The notes beneath the pieces are model-generated. The model was given only the letters and a program-made list of their open reading frames with translations, was not told the DNA's origin and made no database searches. A stretch of 49,776 nucleotides of DNA, taken from NCBI GenBank assembly GCA_035942255.1, contig DASZDG010000144.1, positions 1-49,776 of the forward strand, written 5' to 3'. Both the position numbers and the translations under genes were made by a program. Source of the DNA: JALZEG01 sp035942255. GTDB lineage: Bacteria; Actinomycetota; CADDZG01; WHSQ01. The stretch's first letter is position 1; every line of letters begins with the position of its first letter. Shown here in pieces: positions 20,729-31,500 of this stretch.

Positions 20729-23700
20729 CGTCGAGCTCCCACGGAGGTTGAGGCAGGAAGGGCAGGGACACGAGCACCTCGCTCGACGGGACGGTCGCGA
20801 AGAGCGCGCTCGCCGTCCTCTCTGCAGAGATCGTCACCGTGCTGGCAGACGCCGCGGGCGTGAACGCCGGCGACAGAAGCACGAGCGTGCGCGTCCCGCT
20901 CGGCGAGCGCACGAAGCGATCGACGTACGGACCGCCGCCGGCCGCCTCTATGAGTCGCAGCGCGACCTCCGTCCCGGGAACGATGCGTTTGTACGCCGGG
21001 TCCGACTGATCGGGGACGGTCTCCATCACCGGCGCGTAGCGCGTTCGCCAGAGGGGCTCGACCGAGTCGATGAGGATCGCGTGCGGCGCGTACGCAGCGG
21101 GCGTCCCGCGCGGTGCCCAGTAGATCGTGATCCCACCGCTCTCGGGAGACGGAAGGGCTTGCTCGCCGGCAGCTCGGAGCGCGTCCTGCAGCTCGACGTC
21201 GGTTGCGACCGCCGTCCCGTCGCTCCCGGCCGCGGGTAGCCCGGCGATCTGAGCGGCCAATCCACGATGCAGGACGTGGCGTTGCTTTACGTCGTCGATC
21301 AAGGCGGAGGCGTCGCTGAACAACCCCGTCTTGAACGAGCGGCTGAACAGCGGCACGGCCGGGTCGGTGGCCGACGGAGCCTCGGGCGGATCGAGCTCGA
21401 TTGCGAGCGTGTATCCCATCACCGGCCGCAGCGGGACGGGCAGCGTGTAGGACCCGTGCTTCGGCATCGCGATCGCCCCGGTGCATGGAAGCGCACCGGC
21501 CGCAACCATGCCCTCCAGGTACTCGCGGTAAGGGGAGGTCACGTCGGCGGGGACCTCGTCGAGAGCGCCGACGGTATGGCTCGGTGGCGGGGGGCCGTCG
21601 GCGGCGCGCAACACCGCCTTCAGGGCCTTGCCGTACTCGGCGTACAGCTGGACCACCGAAACGTCGTTGAACACGATGCGCACCGCGTCGTCGTAGAAGA
21701 CGAACTCCTCTTCGTGCTCGGGCGTCGTAGCGAGCACTCGTGAGTCGAGCCGGGCAGGAGGAGCTGCATCAGTCGTGAAGTGGAACGACTGCGTAGTCGC
21801 CGGCTCGACGGTCTCGGTGCCGTCCGCGGCCCTCGACGTCGCGACGTACTTCATGCTGAGGGTGTAGGCAGTGGAGCTCTCGAGCAGCGGGACGCCGGCT
21901 CCGCCGTTCAAGTAGCCGGTCAACGTCTCGAGCTCGCCGCTCTTGATCGCCTCCTCCGTCGCGACCCGCTCGGCCTCCGCCCGGGGGCACACCTGGATAA
22001 CGCTCAGCAACACGGCCGGCGCCGCGACCACGGGAGCCGTGGCCGGGACGAAGATCTGCACGCGCTGCGTCCGCGGGTGGGGGCCGAAGTCGATCAGAAG
22101 GCGCTCGAGCCCCGCGAAACCCTCGAGGAACGTTGCCGCGGGCAATACCTCGGACCGCCACGGCCCCGCCGCGTCGATCCATGCCGCCGGAAGGTCCCCC
22201 ACCGTCGACACGAGCGCCGGTGCGAGCGCGCTCACGGCTCTGTCCGACACCGCCGCACCCGCTGCGTCGAGCTCTCTGATCCTGACCCCGTCTGCGCCCA
22301 GAGCCTTTCTGACGCCGACGAGAAGAACGACGCGGGCCGCGCCACCGGTCCGTAGCGTTATCCACTGCGAGCTTCGCTGCGAGCGGAGGTACTCCTTCGC
22401 CCGACTCGTGAGCACGAGGGGCTTATCGAGGTCCTGCCTGCCGCGGTAGGGCAGCTGGAGTGCTCGGTGGCAGCGGGAGTCGGCGCCCGGCTGGGGCGGC
22501 GCCACCGTTCGCTCCACGTCTCCGCGCACCGCGCCGGCGATCCCGGGAAGCCTCGCAAGGACGGGCGCCGGATCCGGAGCGGCCTTGGTTGCCAGGCCGG
22601 CCAGCTCCTCCTCGAACAGCCGAAGGTCGCGTCTGTACGCGCGCTCGAGACTCTCCGCCCCCAGCCGGTCGGCTCGAGTGTCACCGGTCTGCGGTGGTTC
22701 GCGCCGCTGCGGAGCGTGCAGGGCCGATCTTCGATCGACGCCGAAACGCAGCAGCAACCCGTCGTCTCCGCGCGTGTCGATGAATATCCGCGCGACCCCG
22801 GCCCCTCGGAGGTGAAGGATCTGAGCACCCCCGGTGCGGAGATCCGTCGCGGCACTGTCCAGGAGCCTGCGGTTCCGGTCGTAGGCCCTGACTCTCGTCG
22901 AGCCCGCCGCGACCAGCGTCAGCTCGACGAACCGAGCGGGCCCGCGCAGAGTGATCTCCGTTCGGACACCGATGTCCAGGCCGGGATTGCCCTCCCACCG
23001 CACGACCCTGCACTCGGGCAGCACTCTTCCCGAAGGACCTCGAACGAGGATGCTGCCGAGCGACGTACCGACGGGATTGGAGAAGAAGCGCTTCCCCTCG
23101 CGCACGCGCCAGGGGAAGTCGGCCCAGGTCAGGACCGGGACCTCCGGAGCGTCGCCTCCGCCGGTCGAGATCGTGTCGGGGCCGATCACCTCGGCGGGCC
23201 GCGTCCATGCCTCTCCGGCGAGCGCGAACGCAGGTGCGAGCAACCGCGGCAGGACGCCGGCGGGCGGCTCCTCGACCGTCAACGCCACGTCGACCGGTGT
23301 CCGTCTCGTCGTGCCGGGCGGATCCGGTTGCGCGAGCCCGGGCAGGTCCCAACCCTCTCCGGAGGGGCCCGGCCTCTTGTTGCAGAACGTCCAGAGGATG
23401 CACGCGGCCGGCGCCACCGGCGTGCACAGGTCCTGCCAGCGAAGCGTGACGAGCTCGTCGAGATCCGTCGAACGCTCCATCGCACGCTCCCCCTGGACGG
23501 GAACGCTGCTGAACAGCGCTAGATCGACATTGGTCTTCACACCGGTCGGGGTCGCGCCGGCGTCGGGCCGCCAGGTTGCCTTCGGCGACCCGGTGGAGGC
23601 GGGCAACGGGGGTGACAGCGTCAGCTTGGTGAGCTGGTACTTCACCTTCCGGTCTCCGCCGACGTCCACCCATCCGCCCGGCGGTTGCACCGGCGAAGTC

Positions 23701-26700
23701 GCGATCGGCGCCGTGAACGTCGCCGGCGACGGCACGAGTGGTGACGCGTGGAACTGGATGACGGGGACCGAGTCGATCGGAACCGACGGTCCGCTCCCGC
23801 TCACGGTCGCGTCGCCGAGGCTTCCGTCGATCGGCCGGTCTCCGCCCTGCCCGGACGTGAGCACGGGCGCGTGGCTCTGAAGGAAGACGTTCCTCACCAG
23901 CGGCGGTGCCGGCAGATGGCGGACGTTGCTGCCGATCGTCAGTCCGACGCACCCCTCGACGCTGAAGAAGAAGAGCTTGACCTTTCCGCAGACCTCGCCG
24001 TGTATGTAGGTCGGGTTCGGCGCCTCCACGTGCAGCATGCCGTGCGCTTCGATGCTCACGACGAAGAGATGGAGCTCTCCGTCGAGGTAGGCCTCTCCCA
24101 CCACGAAGAACGGCGAGAACGCAATGCCGAGGTCGGCGCCGGCGCTGACGCGGAGATACAGACCCGAGCTCTCGTCGCCGAGGACGACGGAGGCTCCTAC
24201 GCCGGTCGCGACCGCGATGCCCGGAAGCGTGCGCGTGGTCCCGCGGCCCGGCCACCCGGTGATGTCGGTGCCCGAGATCATGAAGTACCCGTAGCCGCGC
24301 ACGATGTTCAACACCAGCGCCGACGCAGGTGCCTGGAACGTACCCAGGTGAAGGTGCCAGTTGCGGATGTCGTCGAGCTTGAAGTACAGCTCGGTCGGGA
24401 TCTGCACCGAGACGACGTCTTTGATCTCGAGGTCCACGATCACCGCGACGGTCAGCTGCATCAGGTTGAAGTCGAGATCGACGACACCGATGATGCCGAC
24501 CTCGAGGTCCGCCGCGGGCTTTAGATCGGGGAGCTCCTTGACGATCAGGACCTTCACGAAGATGAGCACGCGCGGCCCCGGAAGCTCGAGCACGAGCATG
24601 CCGCGCAGGTTCGCCAGGAAGCCCCCGTCCATCGTGCCGAGGGCGGCACCGACGCCGAAGCTCCAGCGGTCGAGGTCCGGTTCCCAGAGCGCGCTCCCGG
24701 CGCTGTCCACGAGCTTCGCCGGCTCCCCTTCGGCCCTGACGAGCCAGTGAAGCGCCGGAGGGATGCTGTCACCGGGGCTGGCCGCGAGCTCGGTGCGCTT
24801 GTAGTGCATCGCGAACAAGCCGCTCAAGCCGTAAAGCCCTACGGCAGCCTGTCCCAGCGGAATCGGAGCGGGGAAGTCGACGATGATCGCGGCGAACACC
24901 GCGGTGACCTTCCTCGGCACCGTGACCGTACGTACCCCGAGGCTCGCCGCGGCGCGGAGCTTCACCGGGACGAGGCTGACGTCGAGGGCCCCCTCGAAGC
25001 CGCCGCTGTCCGTCGCCGAAGTCGGATTCGTAGGCGGCTCGATGATGTTGACGTAGCCGCGGCCGATGATCGTTCCGGGGATGTCGATCTGCACTCGACT
25101 GGGGAGGATCGACGGCGGCTTCATCGGGTCGATCGGCCACTTGACCTTGAACCGATCGACCTTGACGACGCCGAGGTCGACCTTCAGCCCGAGGTCGAGC
25201 TCGAGTGTGAGGCTCGAGTGGAACAACCGCACGGCGAAGATCTTCAACAGATCGCCGAGGGTGCCCGGCAGCTTGAAGAGCCCCGGGTCGCTGAGGTCGA
25301 GCTCGTAACCCTTGCTCGTGTCGAAGATCGGCTCGTAGGTCACACCGTCCACGAAGTTCAGGCTGAACCCGAGCGCGCGATAGCGAACCTTCAGGGGTTT
25401 CGTCGTCTCGATGCCGAGCGCGTCGAGCTTGATGCCGAACTCCACCCCGTAGTCGAAGACGATCCCGGCGTGCGTGAAGCTCGAGGGGGCATTGCCCGGT
25501 GGGATCACCTGGCGGAACTTCATCTCGCCCCCGTAGAGCGTGACGGACGACGTCTGCATGAGGCCACTCGCGCCGAGCACTGCGGGGACTGCGATGAGGC
25601 CGGTGATCGCGATCCAGTCGCCCTGCTGGCCGGCCGCGAGCGCCGCCCCTGCGTTGATCACCGGCGCAAAGATCAGCAGGGCGCCCAAGGTGTCCTTCAG
25701 GACCACGGGCCCGGCGGGGCGGGGGTTCGTCATACGGAGAAGCCCGTCCTTGTCGTCCGGGTGGGCTCCCAGCGCGAGCGTCTCCGTCCACGTGTGCGTC
25801 GGCTCGTCGTGAGTGACCGTGATGACGAAGTCGACGACTCCGTCTTGCAGGTTGGTCGTCTGGCCCGCGGCCGAGGCTGCCGTTGCCGCGGGCATCTGGG
25901 CGAGCATCGCCCTGTCGGTCGGCGCGCCGGTGTTCCCCCGCGCCTTGGCATCGAGCTCCGTCTCCAGGTCGAGCTGTCCGGACAGCTCGAGAAGCGCGAA
26001 GGAGTTGCGGTTGACCCGCACCCGGAAGCTGAGACGACGGATTGCCGGAGGTTTCTTGTTGGGGTCGGGCGGAGGTGCCGGCGCGACGACCGTCGCCGGC
26101 ACGGCCGGGGCGGGAATGGGCGCCCCGGCCCTCGTCAGCGAGGCGTTGATCGTCACCGGCGTCGACGGCGACGCGGCGGTCACGAGCACCACCCGATCGA
26201 TCGGATTGTTCGATCCATGCGCCCCCGATTGACCGTGGGCGGTCCCGCCGGTGATCGGGGGCGGGCTGGCCATCGACGCGAGGATCGCCAGAGCGACCGC
26301 GCGTCTCCGCTCCGAGAGCGCGAGGTCGTGCGCCGCGTCGGCGGCGCTCTCGAAGCTCGCGTACCCGTCGACGCTCACGCCGGCACGACCTTGCGCCCAC
26401 GCCTTCAGGGCCGTAGCGCCGTACACGCCCTGCCCGGGCTCGCGGCTCGCCGAGAACTGGGGGTCGGCGGGGTTCGGCGTGTTCAGGACGTAGCGGTCCT
26501 TGGACGCGGGCCAGTGGGCGTCGTCCGGCTTGTCGAGCCCGAACCGGAGGTGGAAGGTGTCGGTCGGCGACGCCGGTGGTGCGTACTCGACCTTGATCGC
26601 AACCGTGGTCCCGTCGGGGACGTCGACCATCACCGAACGGCCGCTCGGGGGCCGGGGGGCCCCGTCGACCGTAACCGTGAACGCTGGGGCGCCGGCGACC

Positions 26701-28193
26701 TCTATCCTCTCGACCGTCCCCGCCGCGGCGGGGACGTGGGTGAGGGCATAGCCGGCGGGCAAGGAAGCCGGCACGGTCGCACCGATCGCGAACGTCGCGG
26801 CGTCATGCTCTCCCGCCGCGGGCGGGCTGTCGGCCGGAGCACCGTCGCCGAGCACGCCCTGTGCGGGGGCCTCGACGATCGTCAGCGCGATCACCTCTTC
26901 GTACTGCTGGTCTTGGCTCGCGTCGACGACGGAGACCTGGAGGAGCGCTGAACCGGCTGAACGCAGGGGGCCGAGGGGCGGCGATATGGGTGCCCGCCGC
27001 GTCTGAGGGTCCCAGATCGAAGTTGCGACCCCACTGATCGTCAGCTCGACACCCACCGAGTACGGCGGGGTGCCGCCGGTGATGACGAGTTGCACCTCGC
27101 CGGTGTTCAGGATGCGGGCGCTCCCGTCCCAGATCCAGTACGCAGGCTGGTTGGGGGCCGGCTTCCCCTTCTTGTACTGAATCTGCTTCCCGTCTTCGAA
27201 GAGCCGCACTTCCACGCTCAGCGTGGTCTCCTTCCCGAGGAAGTCCACGCGCGCTTCGAGCGAGATCTCACCGGCGAACGAGATCAGAAGGTCGTTGACG
27301 CCGACGTTGATCCCGAGGTCCGTGTCCTCGTCGACGTAGTAGACGCGCGCGCTCTTGACGTAGACGCCCTGCCACGCCTCGTCCGTGCCGAAGAACGCGA
27401 GGATCTCGGGCGGCGTGTGGTCCGGGCTCAGGTCGAGGAGGATCTGGTCGAAGCCGAAGGCGAAGCGGCCGTCCCTGTTGATGGCGAGCGGCGGCTCCAT
27501 GCGCGCCAGCTCACCCTCGAAGAGGTCCGCGGGGGCGTCGAACCCGCTGCTCCCCCACGAGTCGAGGCTGAACTCTGGCGACTTCGTCGGGTCGTCGCCC
27601 TGCTCGTAGCGAAGGACGATCTTCGGGAGCAGGATCCGCACTTCGTCGGCCGCATGCGCCTCGTCGAGCACGACGCGATGCGTCTGCGTGTCCACCACGC
27701 CGGGGCGCCACTCCTCGTTCAGGTAGAACGTCAGCGCCGTGACCAGGAGCTTCAGACGGAAGCCCGTCCCCGGGTATTCGGTCGGCAGAACGCCGCTCGG
27801 CAGCACGAGCGTTGCGGGCAGGGCACTGGTCTGGTCCGTGTCCCCCAGCGCGTCGAACAACGACTTCAGCTCCGAGAGTTGGGAGCCGCCGGAGCCCACG
27901 GCGCTCTCGATGAACGACGCGCCGTCCCGCGGAACGGTCAGCTCGAACCCGATCTCGACGTCTTCCCACCTGAACACGCCCCCGCTGGGCTCGCGGTGCA
28001 CGCGGATGTCGGAGCCGGCAGAGAGATCGAACTCCGCGACCCCCGAGTACACGACGGCGGTGTCGTCGTGCGCGGTATGAAGCTCGCGCACGCGCAACAC
28101 CGAAAGGTACTGGTCGATGTGCTCCGGGAACGTGAACCCGACGAGGAAGTAGGGGGTCAGAAGCTCATACAGCCCAAGCGGGCCGAGGCTCAC
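20721..28193 (-). CDS. Giant-operon protein A: 2490-residue multidomain protein with OmpA-like module and long amphipathic beta region
   Basis: First gene of the operon, GTG start 28191-28193, no signal peptide. Residues 1-340 form an unknown beta-rich domain. An Ig/PKD-like stretch follows (about 355-430). Residues about 590-667 look like an OmpA-C-type peptidoglycan-binding domain: LKAWAQGRAGVSVDGYASFE, then LALSERRRAVALAIL and NPIDRVVLV. Residues about 880-1415 are a long run of alternating hydrophobic/polar strands (for example VVGEAYLDGELHLFVVSIEA and CGKVKLFFFSVEGCVGLTIG), suggesting an extended beta structure. Residues 1415-2490 contain further beta-rich parts, including EEEFVFYDDAVRIVFNDVSV and VRGDVERTV segments, with Ig-like character near 2090-2200. 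I can name no full-length family; the middle may relate to large uncharacterised DUF proteins. The frame is intact over 7.4 kb, arguing for selection on the protein. Confidence 0.78.
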   Translation of the reverse strand: MSLGPLGLYELLTPYFLVGFTFPEHIDQYLSVLRVRELHTAHDDTAVVYSGVAEFDLSAGSDIRVHREPSGGVFRWEDVEIGFELTVPRDGASFIESAVGSGGSQLSELKSLFDALGDTDQTSALPATLVLPSGVLPTEYPGTGFRLKLLVTALTFYLNEEWRPGVVDTQTHRVVLDEAHAADEVRILLPKIVLRYEQGDDPTKSPEFSLDSWGSSGFDAPADLFEGELARMEPPLAINRDGRFAFGFDQILLDLSPDHTPPEILAFFGTDEAWQGVYVKSARVYYVDEDTDLGINVGVNDLLISFAGEISLEARVDFLGKETTLSVEVRLFEDGKQIQYKKGKPAPNQPAYWIWDGSARILNTGEVQLVITGGTPPYSVGVELTISGVATSIWDPQTRRAPISPPLGPLRSAGSALLQVSVVDASQDQQYEEVIALTIVEAPAQGVLGDGAPADSPPAAGEHDAATFAIGATVPASLPAGYALTHVPAAAGTVERIEVAGAPAFTVTVDGAPRPPSGRSVMVDVPDGTTVAIKVEYAPPASPTDTFHLRFGLDKPDDAHWPASKDRYVLNTPNPADPQFSASREPGQGVYGATALKAWAQGRAGVSVDGYASFESAADAAHDLALSERRRAVALAILASMASPPPITGGTAHGQSGAHGSNNPIDRVVLVTAASPSTPVTINASLTRAGAPIPAPAVPATVVAPAPPPDPNKKPPAIRRLSFRVRVNRNSFALLELSGQLDLETELDAKARGNTGAPTDRAMLAQMPAATAASAAGQTTNLQDGVVDFVITVTHDEPTHTWTETLALGAHPDDKDGLLRMTNPRPAGPVVLKDTLGALLIFAPVINAGAALAAGQQGDWIAITGLIAVPAVLGASGLMQTSSVTLYGGEMKFRQVIPPGNAPSSFTHAGIVFDYGVEFGIKLDALGIETTKPLKVRYRALGFSLNFVDGVTYEPIFDTSKGYELDLSDPGLFKLPGTLGDLLKIFAVRLFHSSLTLELDLGLKVDLGVVKVDRFKVKWPIDPMKPPSILPSRVQIDIPGTIIGRGYVNIIEPPTNPTSATDSGGFEGALDVSLVPVKLRAAASLGVRTVTVPRKVTAVFAAIIVDFPAPIPLGQAAVGLYGLSGLFAMHYKRTELAASPGDSIPPALHWLVRAEGEPAKLVDSAGSALWEPDLDRWSFGVGAALGTMDGGFLANLRGMLVLELPGPRVLIFVKVLIVKELPDLKPAADLEVGIIGVVDLDFNLMQLTVAVIVDLEIKDVVSVQIPTELYFKLDDIRNWHLHLGTFQAPASALVLNIVRGYGYFMISGTDITGWPGRGTTRTLPGIAVATGVGASVVLGDESSGLYLRVSAGADLGIAFSPFFVVGEAYLDGELHLFVVSIEAHGMLHVEAPNPTYIHGEVCGKVKLFFFSVEGCVGLTIGSNVRHLPAPPLVRNVFLQSHAPVLTSGQGGDRPIDGSLGDATVSGSGPSVPIDSVPVIQFHASPLVPSPATFTAPIATSPVQPPGGWVDVGGDRKVKYQLTKLTLSPPLPASTGSPKATWRPDAGATPTGVKTNVDLALFSSVPVQGERAMERSTDLDELVTLRWQDLCTPVAPAACILWTFCNKRPGPSGEGWDLPGLAQPDPPGTTRRTPVDVALTVEEPPAGVLPRLLAPAFALAGEAWTRPAEVIGPDTISTGGGDAPEVPVLTWADFPWRVREGKRFFSNPVGTSLGSILVRGPSGRVLPECRVVRWEGNPGLDIGVRTEITLRGPARFVELTLVAAGSTRVRAYDRNRRLLDSAATDLRTGGAQILHLRGAGVARIFIDTRGDDGLLLRFGVDRRSALHAPQRREPPQTGDTRADRLGAESLERAYRRDLRLFEEELAGLATKAAPDPAPVLARLPGIAGAVRGDVERTVAPPQPGADSRCHRALQLPYRGRQDLDKPLVLTSRAKEYLRSQRSSQWITLRTGGAARVVLLVGVRKALGADGVRIRELDAAGAAVSDRAVSALAPALVSTVGDLPAAWIDAAGPWRSEVLPAATFLEGFAGLERLLIDFGPHPRTQRVQIFVPATAPVVAAPAVLLSVIQVCPRAEAERVATEEAIKSGELETLTGYLNGGAGVPLLESSTAYTLSMKYVATSRAADGTETVEPATTQSFHFTTDAAPPARLDSRVLATTPEHEEEFVFYDDAVRIVFNDVSVVQLYAEYGKALKAVLRAADGPPPPSHTVGALDEVPADVTSPYREYLEGMVAAGALPCTGAIAMPKHGSYTLPVPLRPVMGYTLAIELDPPEAPSATDPAVPLFSRSFKTGLFSDASALIDDVKQRHVLHRGLAAQIAGLPAAGSDGTAVATDVELQDALRAAGEQALPSPESGGITIYWAPRGTPAAYAPHAILIDSVEPLWRTRYAPVMETVPDQSDPAYKRIVPGTEVALRLIEAAGGGPYVDRFVRSPSGTRTLVLLSPAFTPAASASTVTISAERTASALFATVPSSEVLVSLPFLPQPPWELDDV

Positions 28194-28568
28194 GAGAGGG
28201 CCGGTCGGCGGAGGGCGGCAAGGGGCAACGTGAACAGTTGCCTAGGCGATGACTTCACCCATTCTCCTCCCGCTGGATCGACGTTCGCACGAACGTTTCT
28301 GCGAGTCAAGGCCGTTGCTACGTCGGTTGCCAGCAGCACCGCTGGTACGGCGGAGCGATCATTTCGCGTTGTCGTGCACGCGACTTACAGCCACACCTGG
28401 GATCGTCGAAGGCGGGTTGCAACCGGGCGGTACCGGAGGAATGTAAGAAATAGTCACGTCCCTTGTTGACCCCCGCCCCACCGAGGCGCCTACTGTGAGA
28501 GGGGATGTTCCCAACGCAGCCGGGAGCAGCAGCTCCGGACTCCCTTGCCCCGGCGGAGAAGGCACCAC
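28194..28568. other. Divergent promoter region between the giant operon and the beta-helix/protease gene
   Basis: No gene is supported here. It must hold the promoter of the giant operon (minus) and that of the 28569 gene (plus). For the plus direction TTGACC (28466-28471) and TACTGT (28491-28496) are present, but the 19-base spacer is long, so this is a weak prediction. CGTTCGCACGAACG (28280-28293) is a perfect 14-base palindrome that could be an operator. Confidence 0.4.
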
Positions 28569-31500
28569 ATGGCGGACGGTCGCAGGTCTGGAACCTTCGG
28601 GCGCGTCTCTGCGATCGTCCTGTTGGGCCTCGTACTGGTCCTGCCTGGTTTGGCACACGCAGGGGGGCCGACCGACCCCGCCGTGCAGAGAGGTGAACCC
28701 CTCGTCCCGGCGGTGAGCCTCGCTTCCCCGCCGCGCCTGACGGCCCCGCGCGCGACACGGCCCATGCCCGCCCCGGCCCGGCGATCGGGCGGCGGCGCAG
28801 AGACGTGCGAGGCATTCCTTCGAGGGGCACGCCTCTCCCTCGCGGAGGCGGTCGCCGAGGCAAGACCAGACGAGATCGTGGCTCTCGTTCCACGGCCCCC
28901 GTGCACGATCGTCGAACCCCTCGCCGTCACAGGCAGCGACGTTCACGTCGACGGAGAGGGAACGACCATCACCGGCGGGGGCACGATATTCGACGTTGCA
29001 CCGGCCGCGAAGCTCTTCCTCGAGGACGTAACGATCTCGGGCAGCCGTGACGCCGCGATCGTCAACCACGGGGAGCTGAGCGTTTCCGGCGTCACCTTCT
29101 CCAACAACGACGGCCTTGACAACGGTGGGGCCATCTTCAGCGACGGCATCCGGCTCACCGTCACGAACTCCACCTTCTCCGCGAACCACGCTAGGAACGG
29201 CGGCGCGATCTACAGCACGGGCGCGGACTTCGACGTCACCAATTCGACGTTCGTGGGCAATACCGCAGGGGCGGAGGGCGGAGCGATCGACTACGAGATG
29301 GGCGCCGCAATCCGCAACTCGATCTTCCACGGCAACAAGGCCCCAGACGGTGGAGCGCTTGCCGGAGGCGGACCAGCGACGCTCCACAACAGTCTGGTGG
29401 CCGAGGGTGGCTGCCTTACGGACCCTCAGATCAGCGCGAGCGCCTCCTTCGCCGGAGACGACGCGGACGGTTGCGGCTCCACGAAGAAAGTCGACCCGCC
29501 CGTCGGCCTTGCTCCACTGGGCGACAACGGCGGTCCGACGTGGACCGCCGCGCTGGAGACGGACAGCCCGGCCCTCAGCGCCGGCGATCCCGTCACGTGT
29601 CCCGACCTCGATCAGCGCGGCGCGCTGCGCAAGGGAAGCGATGGATCCTGCGACATCGGCGCGTACGAGGCGACTCGGGCTTCGATCGTCGACACCGTGA
29701 GCACACGCGAGGGTAGCGACGGATGCACGCACCTCGCCTTCCCGGTCGCGCTCGATACCGCCTCTCCCGGCACGGTGACGGTCGAGTACGAGTGGGATCG
29801 GGTGGACGACCCGTGCGGTCCGAACAAGGGGAAGCCGAGCGGTGAGTCTCAGGTCACCTTCGATCCCGGCGACTTGTCTCAGACCATCGCGATCGGCACC
29901 ACGGGCGACGACGTCTACGAACCCACCAGCGGCTTCTCGGTCGACCTGATCGACGCCTCGAACGGCGTCCTCACGCACACCAGGTCGAGCAAGGGCGAGA
30001 TCGTCAACGACGACTCCGCCGAGGTGACTCCCATCCCCAGGCCGACGGAGACTCCGACGAGTGTTCCCACGGAGGCGCCCTCACCGGCGCCGACCACTGC
30101 TCCTCCGTCCGCTTCACCGGCACCTCCGACCGACACGCCGACGCCCACGGCGAGTACGCCGGCCACTGTCGAGCCAACCCCATCGGGCGAGCCGACTCCG
30201 TCGCCGGGCGCGGGCCCGGACCTCTTCCTCCGCGACGTCACCATCGAGCTGATCCGCGGCAGCGGCGCGGTCGCCGCCGGTTCGTTCGCGGCCGCGCCCG
30301 CGGACGATTCGCTACGCATCCTGGCGACGGTCGCGAACAAGGGCGACGCCGCCTCACCTCCCACATGGGTCGGCGTCGCGACGAAGGGGTGGACGGGCGA
30401 GCAGGTCCCCGTGGGGGCCATTCCCGCGGGGGCTACAACCAGGGTGGACGGATCGATGCCGGCGCCGCCAGGCGTCACGAAGGACACCACGTTCGTCGTC
30501 ACGATCGGACCCGTCGAAGGAGAGCATGATCCGTTCAACAACGCGAAGCCGGATGTCGCCGCAGTAGTTCCCGACGAGGGCGGAACCTCGCCGATAACGA
30601 TCGTCGTCGTCGTCCTTGCGGGAGCAGCGGTCGTGACGGGAGGGGCGGTCGCGGTCACTCAGCTGCTCCATAAACGGCCGTCCCTTCACAGGATCCATTC
30701 GTCGCAACCCGAGCCGCCCTCACCTACGAAGGACTCGAGCGCGCTCGGCGACGTGGCCGACAGGTACCTCGGCGCCGAGCGCGGCCCCCCGCTCTGGGAC
30801 GCGGGCCCGGCGTCCGCGCACCTCCGCGACGAGGTGGGGGACGACGAGCGCGCGGCGCCGCTCATCGCGACGATGTTCTGGCGAGCGCTCATCGCAACTC
30901 CGCGGTTCGTCCACGCACTCCAGAAAGCGGGAGCGTCGGGCGTCGCCGTCGAGGATCCCGACGTCCTCGTCATCGCGCACGCGGAGGGGACCCGGCACGA
31001 CCTTCTCGTTCTCGACCCCGGCTTCTCGGCTGCGGAACCGGGAAGTGTCTTTACGGAACCGGCGCCGGAAGAGCTGGCAGACGCGTGGGACGCGGTGTCG
31101 CGCCGCGAGCAAGTCACGCTCCGCGGAGTCCTCGGAGGGCTCCCTTCGACGCTGTTGAAGGACGTCCTCCGGGAGGTCGCCGCCTACGCGCCGTTCGGCA
31201 TCACAGTCGTAGCCCGGCCGAAGAGGGCGCTGACGGGCTGCCCGTCGCCTCCGTGGCCGATCGGCGCCGTAGGCGAGGCCGCCACCTCGACCGCTGGTGC
31301 GGCGGTCGTCGACCCGAACGGACGGATCGGCGTGACCGTAGCGGACCACGCAATACGCGGCTACGAAAAGGTCATGGTCGACGGCCGGCTCGGAACCGTG
31401 ATCTCGTCCGACGCGATCTCTGACAGCGGCTTCGTAGAGGTGAGCGTGGACGACCCCGGCGGCGCCCGCGGTGAGAAGGGACCGTTGTCGGGTGTGACGC

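Noticed and set aside
24747..26951. Plus-strand frame of 734 codons opposite giant gene A
   Set aside because: Composition is Arg/Asp/Gly-rich and repetitive, with no ribosome binding site or domain; the minus-strand frame is far longer and has recognisable modules.
28359..29978. Minus-strand frame of 539 codons opposite the beta-helix gene
   Set aside because: It is antisense to clear signal-peptide and beta-helix coding sequence and has no domain of its own.
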